From Staphylospora marina (GTDB lineage: Bacteria; Bacillota; Bacilli; Thermoactinomycetales; Thermoactinomycetaceae): a stretch of 64,000 nt of DNA. The stretch is from assembly GCF_003856495.1 (NCBI RefSeq), contig NZ_CP034118.1:2543842-2607841 (forward strand), given 5' to 3'. The position numbers were made by a program, and so were the translations under genes. Below are positions 32,821 to 42,593 of the stretch, piece after piece. The notes under the pieces are model-generated. The model saw nothing but the letters and a program-made list of their open reading frames with translations. It ran no database searches and was not told the DNA's origin. Each line of letters begins with the position of its first letter. Within the stretch, counting starts at the first letter, position 1.

Positions 32821-34344
32821 CTACCCTCCGATCTTGGATACGATCACCTTTAATGTCTCCTGCATCGGATCGCCGAGTACGGCCGGCCAGACTCCGATCA
32901 GCACGATCAGCGCGGTCAGCGACAGCATGGGAACGGTCTCGCCGGGCACCAGATCCCCTTCCGCCACCAGTCGCGCCTTGAGCGGACCGAACGTGGTTTT
33001 GAGCAAGGCGCGAAGCGTGTAAGCGGCAGCCAGGACCAATCCGAGTGCACCGACGGAAGTCAGCACCGGACGGGTCTCAAACAATCCGAGGAAGGCCAGG
33101 AATTCGCTGATGAATCCGGACAGCCCCGGCAAGCCGAGCAACGCCATGGCCGCCACCATCAGGATTCCCGAAAAGACGGGCATCGCCTTGGCCAATCCGC
33201 CCAACTCATCCAGTTCGGTGGTCCGGGTGCGTTCGTAGAGGCTTCCCACGAGGAAAAACAGCAAGGCCGAAATGAGACCGTGGGACACCGCCTGAAACAC
33301 CGCTCCCTGCAACCCCGTTCCGTTCAGGGACGCAAGTCCGAACAGGATGATGCCCATGTGGCTGACACTGGAATAGGCCAACACCCGTTTCAGTTCCTTC
33401 TGCACGAAGGCGAGGACCGCTCCGTACAAAATGTTGACGAGCCCCAGGACGGCGAGCCAGCCGGCCACTTCCCGCATTTGATCCGGGAACCATCCCAGAC
33501 CGAAGCGGATCATGCCGTAAGCCCCCATCTTCAGAAGGACGCCGGAGTGGATCATCACTGCGGGAATCGGTGCCTCCACGTGCACGCGAAGCATCCATGA
33601 GTGGAACGGAAAGACGGGCAGCTTGATGGCGAAGGCGATCAGCAGCGAAATCAGCGTGACCCACGACAACGTTTCGAGCACGGGATGTACCTCGGGAGCG
33701 TTCAGCATATACTCGATTTTCTTGGCCACTTCGTCATATTGCAGCGACCGCCCCAAAACCATGGCCCCCACCATGGAAATGAGCAGAAAGCCGGATCCGA
33801 GCCCGTTGTAAAGAAGGAAGTGGTTGGCGGCTTTCTCCCGTCCGAGATATCCCCACAGCCCCACCAGGAAGAACAGGGACACCAAGGTCACTTCGAAAAA
33901 GACGAAGAACAGGAAATAGTTGTTCGCCAGGAAAACCCCCAGCATCCCGGTCTGAAGGAGCAACAGAAGCATGTAGTACGTCCGGAGGCGCTTGCGCACG
34001 TAGCGCGACGCGGCAACCGCCAGCACGGTGACGACGGCGGTCAGAAGCACCAGCGGCATGGACAGTCCATCCACACCCATGGCGTAATGAAACACCCACT
34101 CCAATTGGAATTGGGGCATAGAGATGGTGAACCAGGGAACCGACACGGCCATTTGCATGCCGGACGCCGCGGGATCAAAATGCGCGTACAGGCATACGGC
34201 AAGGGCCAGGGTCAACACCGATGACACCCATGCCACCAGCCGGTGGACGACCACCCGTTGGTTCGGAAGCAGCAGCAACGCCAGAATGCCCAAGAGCGGA
34301 GCAAAGGTCACCAACGTCGGCAAAGCCGTGGACCATTCCTTCAT
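32821..34344 (-). CDS. nuoM: NADH-quinone oxidoreductase subunit M
   Basis: Predicted 507-residue antiporter-like subunit of the proton-pumping arm. It has FEVTLVSLFFLVGLWGY with the key glutamate, LPVFPFHSWMLRVHVEAPIP and KRVLAYSSVSHMG. ATG 34344 overlaps the nuoL stop (ATGA) and has GAGGAGGTGG upstream, so translation is coupled. Confidence 0.96.
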   Translation of the reverse strand: MKEWSTALPTLVTFAPLLGILALLLLPNQRVVVHRLVAWVSSVLTLALAVCLYAHFDPAASGMQMAVSVPWFTISMPQFQLEWVFHYAMGVDGLSMPLVLLTAVVTVLAVAASRYVRKRLRTYYMLLLLLQTGMLGVFLANNYFLFFVFFEVTLVSLFFLVGLWGYLGREKAANHFLLYNGLGSGFLLISMVGAMVLGRSLQYDEVAKKIEYMLNAPEVHPVLETLSWVTLISLLIAFAIKLPVFPFHSWMLRVHVEAPIPAVMIHSGVLLKMGAYGMIRFGLGWFPDQMREVAGWLAVLGLVNILYGAVLAFVQKELKRVLAYSSVSHMGIILFGLASLNGTGLQGAVFQAVSHGLISALLFFLVGSLYERTRTTELDELGGLAKAMPVFSGILMVAAMALLGLPGLSGFISEFLAFLGLFETRPVLTSVGALGLVLAAAYTLRALLKTTFGPLKARLVAEGDLVPGETVPMLSLTALIVLIGVWPAVLGDPMQETLKVIVSKIGG

Positions 34345-36203
34345 TCAAACCACCTCCTCGCGGTGAATCCCGCAAGCAAGAGGACCAAACCGACCAGGCT
34401 GACCAAGGCGTACGTCTGGGCCTGACCGTTCTGCAGGCGGGAGGCGACCGCACCGAGCGCGCGGAACACCCATGCCTGAAGAAGAACCAGCCCGCCGATG
34501 ACAAACCGGTCGAAACCGGTCAGGAACCAGCCGAAAAACTTGAGCGGCCAAACCAATATTCCCTTGTACAGCTCATCCACGTAATACTTCCGGTAAAGCA
34601 CCCGGTGGAGCAGAGGAACGGAACCGGCCACCTTGTCAGGAGAAAGGCTCCGCTTTCCGTACATCAGCCAGGCCAGCCCGATTCCCGCCAGCGAAACCAC
34701 CGTCGACAAGACGGGAATCCAGAGCGGTCCGTCCGGAGAGTCCGCGGAAAGCGATCCCGCTCCGGTCAGCCAGTGATGGAGATGTTCCCCGGGAACGTTC
34801 ATAAATCCGGAAATCACCGACAGGACGGCCAGAACCGCCATCGGAACGGTCATGGTCAGAGGCACCGGCTCCGTTTTGCGCTCCGGATCCGGTTCTCCCC
34901 AAAAGACTTTGAAAAAGAGCCGGAACATGTAAAACGCGGTGAAAAACGCGGCGATCACCGCAAGGATGAACAGCCCCGTGCGTCCGGAAGCATGAACGGC
35001 CACCAGGATTTCATCCTTGGAGAAGAAACCGGACAGCGGAAACACGCCGGAAATGGCCAAACAGCCGATCAGGAACAATACGCCGGTCATCCGGTCGCGC
35101 TTCCAGAGACCTCCCATGTTGCGGATATCCTGTTCGTGGGACAGCGCATAAATCACCGCACCGGCTCCCAGGAACAAAAGGGCCTTGAAAAAGGCATGCG
35201 TCGTCAGATGAAACACACCGGCAACGGCTCCGCCGCTTCCCAGTGCCAGCATCATGTAGCCGAGCTGGCTGACGGTCGAATATGCCAGGATCCGTTTGAT
35301 GTCATGTTGCACCAGACCGATCGACGCGGCGAAGATGGCCGTGAACCCGCCGATCCAAGCCACCGTCGTCAATGCGGCATCGGAAGCCTCGAACAGGAAG
35401 TACAGACCGGCCACCAGCCACACGCCCGCGGCCACCATGGTTGCCGCGTGAATCAAGGCACTGACCGGAGTGGGACCTTCCATCGCGTCCGGCAACCAGG
35501 TGTGAAGCGGGAATTGCCCCGATTTTCCGATCGCCCCCACGAAAACCAACAGCGCGATCAACGTGATGATCCCGGGCGCGAGGTCCCCCGCGGATACGGC
35601 CTTGCGCAACGCCTCCAGTTCCAGGCTGCCCGTGTGCCAAAAGACGAGCAGGATGGCCAGGAACAGACCGATGTCTCCCACCCGCGTCACGATGAAAGCC
35701 TTGCGGGCGGCGGCTCTCGCTTCCGGTTTGAAGTACCAGAACCCGACCAGCAGGAACGAACAGACACCGACGAGTTCCCAGAACACGTAAAGCTGCAACA
35801 GGTTGCCCGACATCACCAGTCCCAGCATGGAGAAGGTGAACAGGGCCAGATAGGCGTAAAACACCGTGATCCGTTCATCTTCTTTCATGTAGCCCCGCGA
35901 GTAGATATGTACCAGCAGGCTGACAAGAGAGACGATCACCAGCATCAACACGTTGAGCGGCATCAGTTCCACGACGATGCGCATCGTGGTTCCGCCCGCC
36001 TCAAACCATGGAACGACGAAGCGTTCCGCTTTTCCTCCCAGGCTGTCCGGGAGCAGCCATACAGATCCCGCCAGCGAGAGAAGGACGGAAATGATGCCGG
36101 TCCAGGCGGCCGCTTCCCGCTTCAGCCATCCACGGCCGATCGTCAGCACCAGGAAGGCGGCCAAGGGAAAAAGGGGAACCAGCAAGGCTCCTTTGGCAAC
36201 CAT
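34341..36203 (-). CDS. nuoL: NADH-quinone oxidoreductase subunit L
   Basis: Predicted 620-residue largest antiporter-like subunit, with the C-terminal extension that runs as a lateral helix (about 480-620). FWELVGVCSFLLVGFWY holds the conserved glutamate, and KSGQFPLHTWLPDAMEGPTP and KRILAYSTVSQLGYMM are intact. ATG 36203 follows AAAAGGATGG. It lies 43 bases after nuoK. Confidence 0.96.
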   Translation of the reverse strand: MVAKGALLVPLFPLAAFLVLTIGRGWLKREAAAWTGIISVLLSLAGSVWLLPDSLGGKAERFVVPWFEAGGTTMRIVVELMPLNVLMLVIVSLVSLLVHIYSRGYMKEDERITVFYAYLALFTFSMLGLVMSGNLLQLYVFWELVGVCSFLLVGFWYFKPEARAAARKAFIVTRVGDIGLFLAILLVFWHTGSLELEALRKAVSAGDLAPGIITLIALLVFVGAIGKSGQFPLHTWLPDAMEGPTPVSALIHAATMVAAGVWLVAGLYFLFEASDAALTTVAWIGGFTAIFAASIGLVQHDIKRILAYSTVSQLGYMMLALGSGGAVAGVFHLTTHAFFKALLFLGAGAVIYALSHEQDIRNMGGLWKRDRMTGVLFLIGCLAISGVFPLSGFFSKDEILVAVHASGRTGLFILAVIAAFFTAFYMFRLFFKVFWGEPDPERKTEPVPLTMTVPMAVLAVLSVISGFMNVPGEHLHHWLTGAGSLSADSPDGPLWIPVLSTVVSLAGIGLAWLMYGKRSLSPDKVAGSVPLLHRVLYRKYYVDELYKGILVWPLKFFGWFLTGFDRFVIGGLVLLQAWVFRALGAVASRLQNGQAQTYALVSLVGLVLLLAGFTARRWFE

Positions 36204-36246
36204 GCGCGATCCATCCTTTTTTCAGGGATTTTGCGTTTTCCGGTCA

Positions 36247-36549
36247 TTATCCTTTCAGTGAATCGAAACGGTCCGCCTCCGCCGTTTCCCGATGGCGGTA
36301 CAGGGCGATCAGGATGGCGATGCCCACCGCCGCTTCGGCCGCGGCCACCGCGATGGTGAACAGGGTGAACACGTGCCCCGAGACCGAAGGAAACATCCCC
36401 AGCTTGGAAAACGCCACCAGATTGAGATTGGCTGCGTTCAGCATCAGTTCGATCGAAAACAACACGATGACCGCATTCCGTTTGATCAAAACACCGAACA
36501 GACCGATGCAGAACAACGTCGCTGCCAACAGCAGATAAGAACCGGCCAT
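36247..36549 (-). CDS. nuoK: NADH-quinone oxidoreductase subunit K
   Basis: Predicted 100-residue subunit with three membrane helices and the two conserved glutamates in [13 protein letters not shown] and [11 protein letters not shown], part of the proton path. I use ATG 36549 (it overlaps the nuoJ stop by one base) behind AGGGAGG at seven bases; a GTG one codon upstream is possible. Confidence 0.95.
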   Translation of the reverse strand: MAGSYLLLAATLFCIGLFGVLIKRNAVIVLFSIELMLNAANLNLVAFSKLGMFPSVSGHVFTLFTIAVAAAEAAVGIAILIALYRHRETAEADRFDSLKG

Positions 36550-37091
36550 CACGGATCCTCCCTTCTCGCCAGGATCACCGCACCGACCAGCGCGGCGAGA
36601 AGCAACAGGGACGCCACCTCAAACGGAATCACGTATTGCTTGAAGACGGTTTCCCCCAGCTTCACGAGCGACAGCTCCCGGGAGTCCGCATGTCCGGCGG
36701 GAATCCAGGAGTTGTACAACACCAGGTACAGCAGGCCGAAGAACGCTCCGGCAAAAATCAGGCTGAGCCAAACGTGAGACATTCTTCGCGGCACATTCGT
36801 CCGACGGGGTCCCTCTTCCGTCCCTTGTTCCTCTTCGCTCTGCTGTTTGGTGAGCATGATGCCGAACAACATCAGGATGGTGACGGCCCCGGTGTAAACC
36901 AGCACCTGAACCACGGCGACAAATTCGGCATCCAGCATCAGGTAGATCCCGGCCAGGCTGAAAAAGGTGAACGCGAGCGAAAGCGCCATGTGCATGACCC
37001 GGGTGGAAAAGATCATGAAGATCGCTCCACCGATCGCCATCATGGCCAGGATCAAAAAGGCGACGGTTTCGCCGGTGACGGGAATATTCAT
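36549..37091 (-). CDS. nuoJ: NADH-quinone oxidoreductase subunit J
   Basis: Predicted 180-residue subunit with five membrane helices. [20 protein letters not shown] carries the conserved pi-bulge helix region. A charged stretch ([18 protein letters not shown], about 99-116) forms a cytoplasmic loop. ATG 37091 follows GGGGGG and overlaps the nuoI stop by four bases. Confidence 0.94.
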   Translation of the reverse strand: MNIPVTGETVAFLILAMMAIGGAIFMIFSTRVMHMALSLAFTFFSLAGIYLMLDAEFVAVVQVLVYTGAVTILMLFGIMLTKQQSEEEQGTEEGPRRTNVPRRMSHVWLSLIFAGAFFGLLYLVLYNSWIPAGHADSRELSLVKLGETVFKQYVIPFEVASLLLLAALVGAVILARREDP

Positions 37092-37534
37092 TGCTTTTTC
37101 CCCCCCGGCAACAGATTCATGCTGTTCTCCGAACGGATATGGGTGTTGTTGGCATGCAGCCATTCCAGATTCTTGAACAGTTCATCCCGGCTGTATACCG
37201 CCAGTTCATAGTTGTTGGTCATCACGACCGCTTCCGTCGGACACACCTCCGTGCACAGGTCACAGAGGATGCAGGTCTCAAAATTGATGTCATACGTGTC
37301 GATCACTTTTCCCTTTTTCTCGGGATCCGGATTTTTCTTTCCGGTCAGCGTGATGCAATCGGTGGGGCAAATCCGGGCGCATTGATTGCAGACAATGCAT
37401 TTCTCCGGGTCGAAATGCTGGATGCCCCGAAACCGATCCGGCATCGGAAGCGGTTCATCCGGGTAACGATGGGTCACCCGGGGTTTGGTCATGTTCTTCA
37501 GCGTGATCGCCAGCCCTTTGACCAGTCCCAGCAC
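37088..37534 (-). CDS. nuoI: NADH-quinone oxidoreductase subunit I
   Basis: Predicted 148-residue ferredoxin-like subunit carrying clusters N6a and N6b. Two full C-x2-C-x2-C-x3-C-P motifs are visible: CIVCNQCARICP and CILCDLCTEVCP. GTG 37534 has AAGGAGG eight bases upstream. With no NuoEFG in this operon, NuoI and NuoB carry all the visible clusters, so the electron entry partner is unclear. Confidence 0.96.
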   Translation of the reverse strand: MLGLVKGLAITLKNMTKPRVTHRYPDEPLPMPDRFRGIQHFDPEKCIVCNQCARICPTDCITLTGKKNPDPEKKGKVIDTYDINFETCILCDLCTEVCPTEAVVMTNNYELAVYSRDELFKNLEWLHANNTHIRSENSMNLLPGGKKQ

Positions 37535-37583
37535 GCCGAATCCCTCCTTTTCCGGAAAGTGGCGGAAAACTCGCGCTCCGGCC

Positions 37584-38558
37584 TCAGTACCAATTTCCGA
37601 TGACGGGCAGCTCCTTGAAGAGAGCCGTCAGGAAAATGTTGAAAATCGCCAGCGGCAAGAGGACTTTCCAGGCAAATTGCATCAGCTGGTCCACCCGGAT
37701 CCTCGGCATGGTGCCCCGAAGCCAGAACAGGAAAAACACGATCGCCACAAACTTGACGGCAAACCAGATGATCGGGGGAATGAAGGTCAGTCCGAACGGC
37801 GCGTTCCATCCACCCAGGAACAGCACGGTGGTCAGCGAAGCCATGGCGAACACGTACACGTATTCGGCCAGCATGAAAAAGGCAAACCGGAACCCGGAAT
37901 ATTCCACGAAATACCCGGCCACCAACTCCGATTCGGCCTCCGGCAGGTCAAAAGGAGTCCGGTTCAGTTCGGAGACGCTTGCGATCAGAAAGACGATGAA
38001 TCCGACGAACTGCGGAAAAATGAACCAAACATCTTTCTGCGCCCGGACGATCTCTTCCAGATTGAGCGAACCGACCGTCATGATGATTCCGACCACCGAC
38101 ATGACGAGCGGGATTTCATAGCTGATCATCTGAGCCGCCGACCGCATGCCGCCCAGGAGGGCGTACTTGTTGTTGGAGGCCCAGGAACCCGCCATGATCC
38201 CGATGATCGTGATGCTGGAAATCGCCATGTAGTACAGGAGTCCCACCGCAAAATCGGAAAACTTGAGCGTGTCGGTGAACGGAATGACGGCCAGGACGGC
38301 AAAGGCCGGCACAAAGGCGATGACCGGCGCAAACTTGAACAGCGATGCGTCCGCCTTGCGGGGCACCACGTCTTCCTTGATCAACAGCTTCAGAACGTCC
38401 GCCACCGTTTGCAAAAGCCCCCAGGGGCCCACCCGGTTCGGACCCGGACGGTTCTGAATCCATCCGAGCACTTTCCGTTCAAACAAAATGGCGTAAGTGA
38501 CGAACAAGAGCACGACGAGCATGAGCAACACCGGCCCGAGCACCATCGACACCTGCAT
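37584..38558 (-). CDS. nuoH: NADH-quinone oxidoreductase subunit H
   Basis: Predicted 324-residue subunit forming the quinone chamber with NuoD and NuoB. GWIQNRPGPNRVGPWGLLQ, the glutamate-rich loop SELNRTPFDLPEAESELVAG and FVEYSGFRFAFFMLAEY are typical. ATG 38558 shares one base with the nuoD stop and follows GAGGTGG. Confidence 0.96.
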   Translation of the reverse strand: MQVSMVLGPVLLMLVVLLFVTYAILFERKVLGWIQNRPGPNRVGPWGLLQTVADVLKLLIKEDVVPRKADASLFKFAPVIAFVPAFAVLAVIPFTDTLKFSDFAVGLLYYMAISSITIIGIMAGSWASNNKYALLGGMRSAAQMISYEIPLVMSVVGIIMTVGSLNLEEIVRAQKDVWFIFPQFVGFIVFLIASVSELNRTPFDLPEAESELVAGYFVEYSGFRFAFFMLAEYVYVFAMASLTTVLFLGGWNAPFGLTFIPPIIWFAVKFVAIVFFLFWLRGTMPRIRVDQLMQFAWKVLLPLAIFNIFLTALFKELPVIGNWY

Positions 38559-39658
38559 CAGCCGTCCACCTCTCCCAACACGATATCGATGCCTCCCAGA
38601 ATGGCCACCAGGTTGGCGATGTTCTGCCCCCGCAGAAGTTCAGGCAAAATTTGCAGGTTCTGGAACGAGGGACGGCGGAATTTGAGTCGCCACGGCTTGT
38701 CTTTTCCTTTGCTCACGATGTGGACGCCCAATTCTCCCCGCGGGGACTCGATGGCGGCATACACCTCGCCTTCGGGTGCACGGAGCACGCGCGGAACTTT
38801 GCCCATGACCGGACCGCTCTCCGGAAACGATTCGACGGCCTGTTCCACGATGCGGAGAGATTCGGCCATCTCCCTCATGCGGCAATGGTATTTGTCCAAA
38901 AGGTCTCCCGTTTCTCCGACCGGAACGTCGAATTCAAACCGGTCGTAAATGGAGTACGGCATGTCTTTGCGCAGATCCCACTTGACCCCGGTCACCCGCA
39001 GATTGGCACCGGACAATCCGTACCGGATGGCCGTTTCCCGATCGTAGATCCCGATTCCGCGGGTCCGTTCCAGAAAGATCTCGTTGCCGCTGATCAAACC
39101 GTGATACTCATCCAGCTTCTCTTTCATGTAGCGGACAAACTCCGCCACCTTTTCGATCCATCCCGGCGGAGCATCCCATTTGACGCCGCCGACACGCATG
39201 TAATTGTATGTGAGTCGGGCACCGCACAATTCGTTGAAAAGATTCAGGATCATCTCCCGGTCGCGGAACGCATACAGGAACGGACTCATCGCTCCCAGAT
39301 CCAGAAGATACGTTCCAAGCCACACCAGATGGCTGGCCACCCGGTTCAGTTCCGTCACGATGACCCGCAGATATTCCGCCCGCTCGGGAACCTCCAGCCC
39401 CATGAGCTTTTCCACCGCGAGGACAATGGCTTGGTTGTTGGTCATGGCGGACAGATAATCCATCCGGTCGGTGTACGGGATGATTTGGGTGTAGTTCAGA
39501 TCTTCCGCCAGCTTTTCCGTTCCCCGGTGCAGATAACCGATCACGGGTTCCGCTTCCACGATCGTCTCCCCGTCGATCCGCACGACCAGCCGGAGCACAC
39601 CGTGGGTGCTGGGATGCTGGGGTCCGACGTTCAGCAGCATCTCTTCGGTTCGGAGCAT
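38558..39658 (-). CDS. nuoD: NADH-quinone oxidoreductase subunit D
   Basis: Predicted 366-residue 49-kDa-type subunit lining the quinone site. NVGPQHPSTHGVLRLV near the N-terminus, YLHRGTEKLAE, and PRGELGVHIVSKG near the C-terminus are family marks. ATG 39658 follows GGGGGTG and begins four bases after nuoC. Confidence 0.96.
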   Translation of the reverse strand: MLRTEEMLLNVGPQHPSTHGVLRLVVRIDGETIVEAEPVIGYLHRGTEKLAEDLNYTQIIPYTDRMDYLSAMTNNQAIVLAVEKLMGLEVPERAEYLRVIVTELNRVASHLVWLGTYLLDLGAMSPFLYAFRDREMILNLFNELCGARLTYNYMRVGGVKWDAPPGWIEKVAEFVRYMKEKLDEYHGLISGNEIFLERTRGIGIYDRETAIRYGLSGANLRVTGVKWDLRKDMPYSIYDRFEFDVPVGETGDLLDKYHCRMREMAESLRIVEQAVESFPESGPVMGKVPRVLRAPEGEVYAAIESPRGELGVHIVSKGKDKPWRLKFRRPSFQNLQILPELLRGQNIANLVAILGGIDIVLGEVDG

Positions 39659-39661
39659 GGC

Positions 39662-40609
39662 TCACACCCCCTGGTCCAGCGGCTCATAGTCTTTGCGAAG
39701 CGGATGCCCCACCCAGTCTTCCGGAAGAAGGATCCTGCGCAGGTCCGGGTGGCCGTCAAACCGGATCCCCATCAGGTCCCAGATTTCCCGCTCGTTCCAG
39801 TCAGCCCCTTTGAAGACCCCGGAGATGCTGGGAAGCACCGCTTCCTCCCGGTCGGTTTTGGTCTTCAACATCACCTGATGCCCGTGCTGGAAGGAGTGAA
39901 GCATCACCACCACTTCCAGATGGGTCTGCTGGTCGATGCTCGACATGAGCCGCAGATAGTCAAACGACAATTCCGGATCATCGCGCATCAATGTGACCGT
40001 CCGGAGCCAATCCTCCTTGCGGATGACCATGACGGGCACATGCCCGGACGGGCGGTTGATGAACGATTCTTCCACCGCGTTCGCGTCCACCTTCTCTTTC
40101 ACGATGGCCACGAACTTGTCCAACAGCGGCTGCTTGGGGGAAGGCTCTTCCGGTTTTTCCTCCTTTTTGGCCGCGGTCCCCCTCGCCGCCGGTCCCGCCG
40201 GCCTCGCTCTTCCCGGCGCCGCCGGAACGGGTCTTCGGGCCGCGGCCGGCTTTTCCGCGCCCCCTTCCGCGGTTTTGCGGATCGGCGCTTTCTTCTCTCC
40301 ATCAGATCCGGCATCCGCCTTGCTCGCCGCGGGAGGCTCTTCCTTTGCACCGGAAGCGGGCTGTGCACCGTCGCCGGAAGCCTCCGCTTTTCCCGAAGCT
40401 CCGGTCGACTCCGCATCCGTCTTTGCCTTTCCGGGATCTCCGGTCTTGGCGGCGGGAGTTTCTCCTTTCCCGTCAGCGGCCGGAGACGGCTGCCCGGCCG
40501 GCTGGCCCGTTTGCTCCGTACCGGATGCATCCGCACCCTCGCGGGCTTCGGGCGAAATGCCGGCCTGCCGACGTTCGTCCATTCCCTGATCTTTGCGATC
40601 GTCGCTCAC
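39662..40609 (-). CDS. nuoC: NADH-quinone oxidoreductase subunit C with long Ala/Pro/Lys-rich N-terminus
   Basis: Predicted 315-residue subunit. The real 30-kDa-type domain spans about 158-315 and has [26 protein letters not shown] and [20 protein letters not shown]. The first 155 residues are low-complexity (Ala, Pro, Gly, Lys, Glu) and look disordered. Similar extensions occur in some Bacillales NuoC; a role in binding an electron donor in place of NuoEFG is speculation. GTG 40609 overlaps the nuoB stop (GTGA) and has AAGGTG eight bases upstream, so the extension is translated if this start is right; ATG codons later exist only at residue 10. Confidence 0.9.
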   Translation of the reverse strand: MSDDRKDQGMDERRQAGISPEAREGADASGTEQTGQPAGQPSPAADGKGETPAAKTGDPGKAKTDAESTGASGKAEASGDGAQPASGAKEEPPAASKADAGSDGEKKAPIRKTAEGGAEKPAAARRPVPAAPGRARPAGPAARGTAAKKEEKPEEPSPKQPLLDKFVAIVKEKVDANAVEESFINRPSGHVPVMVIRKEDWLRTVTLMRDDPELSFDYLRLMSSIDQQTHLEVVVMLHSFQHGHQVMLKTKTDREEAVLPSISGVFKGADWNEREIWDLMGIRFDGHPDLRRILLPEDWVGHPLRKDYEPLDQGV

Positions 40610-41166
40610 TGACCGGTCACCTTCTTCCCGTGCTTCGCTTCATAACGAATCTTCTCCTGGAGTTTGTGGACGCCGTAAATCAATGCCGCCGGATTGGGCG
40701 GACATCCGGGGATGTAGACATCCACCGGGACGATCTGGTCCACTCCCTTGACCACCGAATACGATTTGACGTACGGTCCTCCGGCGGTGGCGCAGGAGCC
40801 CATGGCAATCACCCACTTCGGCTCCGGCATCTGGTCATACAGCCTCCGAAGCAGGGGAGCCATCTTTTTCGTCACGGTCCCGGCAACGATCATCACGTCA
40901 GCCTGGCGCGGAGACGCACGGAAAATCACCCCGAAGCGGTCGAAGTCGTAGTGGGCTCCGCCCGTCGCCATCATCTCGATCGCGCAACAGGCAAGACCGA
41001 ACGTCAGCGGCCACAGCGAACTGCTGCGCGCCCACGCCTTGATCATCTCCAGATTGGTGGTCAACACATTCCGGGAAAGTTCCCGCTCCTCCTCCGGGGT
41101 CAAATCGGCGAAATCCACCCCGACCGGAACGGAATCCGGCTTCAGATCCGGTTTGTTCACTTCCAT
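40606..41166 (-). CDS. nuoB: NADH-quinone oxidoreductase subunit B
   Basis: Predicted 186-residue subunit holding the terminal cluster N2 next to the quinone. The ligands are the double cysteine in [20 protein letters not shown] and [10 protein letters not shown] 41166 (MEVNKPDL) follows AAGGTG, and it overlaps the end of nuoA by ten bases. Confidence 0.96.
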   Translation of the reverse strand: MEVNKPDLKPDSVPVGVDFADLTPEEERELSRNVLTTNLEMIKAWARSSSLWPLTFGLACCAIEMMATGGAHYDFDRFGVIFRASPRQADVMIVAGTVTKKMAPLLRRLYDQMPEPKWVIAMGSCATAGGPYVKSYSVVKGVDQIVPVDVYIPGCPPNPAALIYGVHKLQEKIRYEAKHGKKVTGQ

Positions 41167-41540
41167 TCCAACACCTTCTTTTTCCAGGCATACACAAGAC
41201 CCAACACCAGGAAAAACAGGAACAAAGCCATTTCCATCAGGATGAACCATCCCAGTTCCCCTCTGAGCATGTCATACACAACCGCCCAGGGATAGAGAAA
41301 CAGGGCTTCGACGTCGAAAATCACGAACAACAGCGCAAACAGGTAATAGCGGACATTGAACTGAACCCAGCTGTCACCGGTCGGGTCCACGCCGCTTTCA
41401 TATGTGATCGCTTTCGCAGGCGTCGGCCGATGGGGTCTGAGCAGCCGACCCATCGTCAGAGCAACGGCCGGAAGCGCCAATCCGACCAGAAAAAAAACGG
41501 CGATGGTCAAATGCGCGGCATCGGTTTTCAAGCATTTCAC
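41157..41540 (-). CDS. nuoA: NADH-quinone oxidoreductase subunit A
   Basis: Predicted 127-residue subunit with three membrane helices; [32 protein letters not shown] are the hallmark stretches. The start is uncertain: GTG 41540 with GGAAGG at five bases, or TTG 41531 with AGGGGTG at six. First gene of the operon, about 390 bases downstream of its likely promoter. Confidence 0.94.
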   Translation of the reverse strand: MKCLKTDAAHLTIAVFFLVGLALPAVALTMGRLLRPHRPTPAKAITYESGVDPTGDSWVQFNVRYYLFALLFVIFDVEALFLYPWAVVYDMLRGELGWFILMEMALFLFFLVLGLVYAWKKKVLEWK

Positions 41541-42203
41541 CCCTGCCTTCCTTGGTTACGCTTCCATGGACAAGCGAAGATGTCCGCGCCCATGGACGAA
41601 TGTTCCGTCTCCGCAAGATCCGGAAAAAATGTTTCCGCGGGGCTCCGTACGCCGGAGATGGCCCATCCGGCACCGCAACAATTCTCTTGTCCGATCCATT
41701 GTTTCCTGTATTTTCTTCCCGAAAACCCTTCCGAATCGTCTTTCGGAAGATGAGCGACCCCCGATCGGACACAAATTGTTCAAAAATAAACACATCCAAC
41801 CGGATGGATGTTGAATTTCCATGAAAAAAATTCCGGAAAACTCCTGATGTACCGAAAATGCCGACAGTGCGACAACAATTGCACCGGTCATCTGATCAGC
41901 AGTCCGGGACGGGGCCCCTATTGTTTGATTATACATCACTTTGTCAATTGTGAGAAGATTGGTGGTGCCTGCGATCCGCGGTTTCCCCCGGCGGAACTCC
42001 CCTCGGGGCCACGCCTGCCCGGAGAACCATGAGGATGGAGACGATGTCCCTGTTGCGGTGGCACAACCGGTTCGGGAGCCGCTCGCCCTGTGAACCGCGC
42101 GCGGCTCTGAACATGCATGAATTCTTGGGGGAATGCGCATTCCACCCCGGGTAAAAGTCGCCGGACGGGCATTCGGAGCCCGGGAAGTTTTTTTCGGTCA
42201 GAC
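41541..42203. other. Long leader/intergenic region between nuoA and atpC
   Basis: About 660 bases. The nuo promoter is proposed at 41928-41956, which leaves a roughly 390-base untranslated leader with an imperfect inverted repeat ACATCC/GGATGT near 41791-41812. A plus-strand frame at 42029-42154 (41 residues, MRMETMSLLRWHNRFG start) has GGAGAA before its ATG and an imperfect CGGGC/GCCCG hairpin plus T7 after it, but I recognise nothing in it and rate it unlikely. Confidence 0.4.
41928..41956 (-). promoter_or_regulatory. Candidate sigma-A promoter of the nuo operon
   Basis: On the minus strand TTCTCA (41956-41951), 17-base spacer, perfect TATAAT (41933-41928). A TTGACA lies between them but only eight bases from TATAAT, too close to serve as -35; it may be part of an operator. 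Nothing closer to nuoA matches better. Confidence 0.55.
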
Positions 42204-42245
42204 AAAAAACAGGCATTTCCCGAAAGGAAACTGCCTGTCTTTTTT
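42204..42245. terminator. Terminator after the atp operon
   Basis: ACAGGCA (42209-42215) pairs with TGCCTGT (42232-42238), with an inner TTCC/GGAA; A6 on one side and TCTTTTTT on the other allow action on both strands. It lies 15 bases after the atpC stop. Confidence 0.92.
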
Positions 42246-42260
42246 CAGTCCCGATACGGA

Positions 42261-42542
42261 TCAGTCCCTGTCCGTTTCCGGCACGTCGGCCGATTCGGCC
42301 AGAATGGTGATTTTGTCGGGGCGGACTTCCAGGAAGCCCGATTTCACGGTGTAGTGATCTTCCCGTCCGTCCTTTTTCACGCGCACCACCACGCTTTCCC
42401 TGAGCGGGGTGACGAAGGGAGCATGCTTCGGCAGGATCCCGACGTCTCCCAGAACGGCGCGGGTGATGACCATGTCCACCATGTCGGAATAGACGATGCG
42501 CTCGGGAGTCACGATGTCCAGTTGCACTTTGCTCATGGCCAT
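42261..42542 (-). CDS. atpC: F1 ATP synthase epsilon subunit, C-terminal domain missing
   Basis: Predicted 93-residue epsilon subunit. It contains the whole N-terminal beta-sandwich (VQLDIVTPERIVYSDMVDMV, GDVGILPKHAPFVTPLRES, FLEVRPDKITILAESAD) but ends just where the two C-terminal helices should begin; the normal length is about 130-140. A terminator follows at once, so there is no hidden remainder or simple frameshift. The C-terminal helices bind ATP and inhibit rotation in Bacillus, so latching control may be lost; Chlorobium limicola has a similarly short epsilon. Starts at ATG 42542 or 42536, both with a poor ribosome site, unlike the other atp genes. Confidence 0.9.
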   Translation of the reverse strand: MAMSKVQLDIVTPERIVYSDMVDMVITRAVLGDVGILPKHAPFVTPLRESVVVRVKKDGREDHYTVKSGFLEVRPDKITILAESADVPETDRD

Positions 42543-42593
42543 CCGGCTGCGGTCCGCCGGGCTTCCGCGACCGGAAAAAGAATCTCCGGACGG

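Noticed and set aside
34221-36359. A 712-codon plus-strand frame opposite nuoL
   Set aside because: Antisense shadow: composition is Gln/His/Arg-rich and the minus strand is unambiguous nuoL.
41928-41950. TTGACA eight bases from TATAAT upstream of nuoA as a promoter pair
   Set aside because: The spacer is far too short for sigma-A; TTCTCA with 17 bases fits better, so TTGACA may be an operator or chance.
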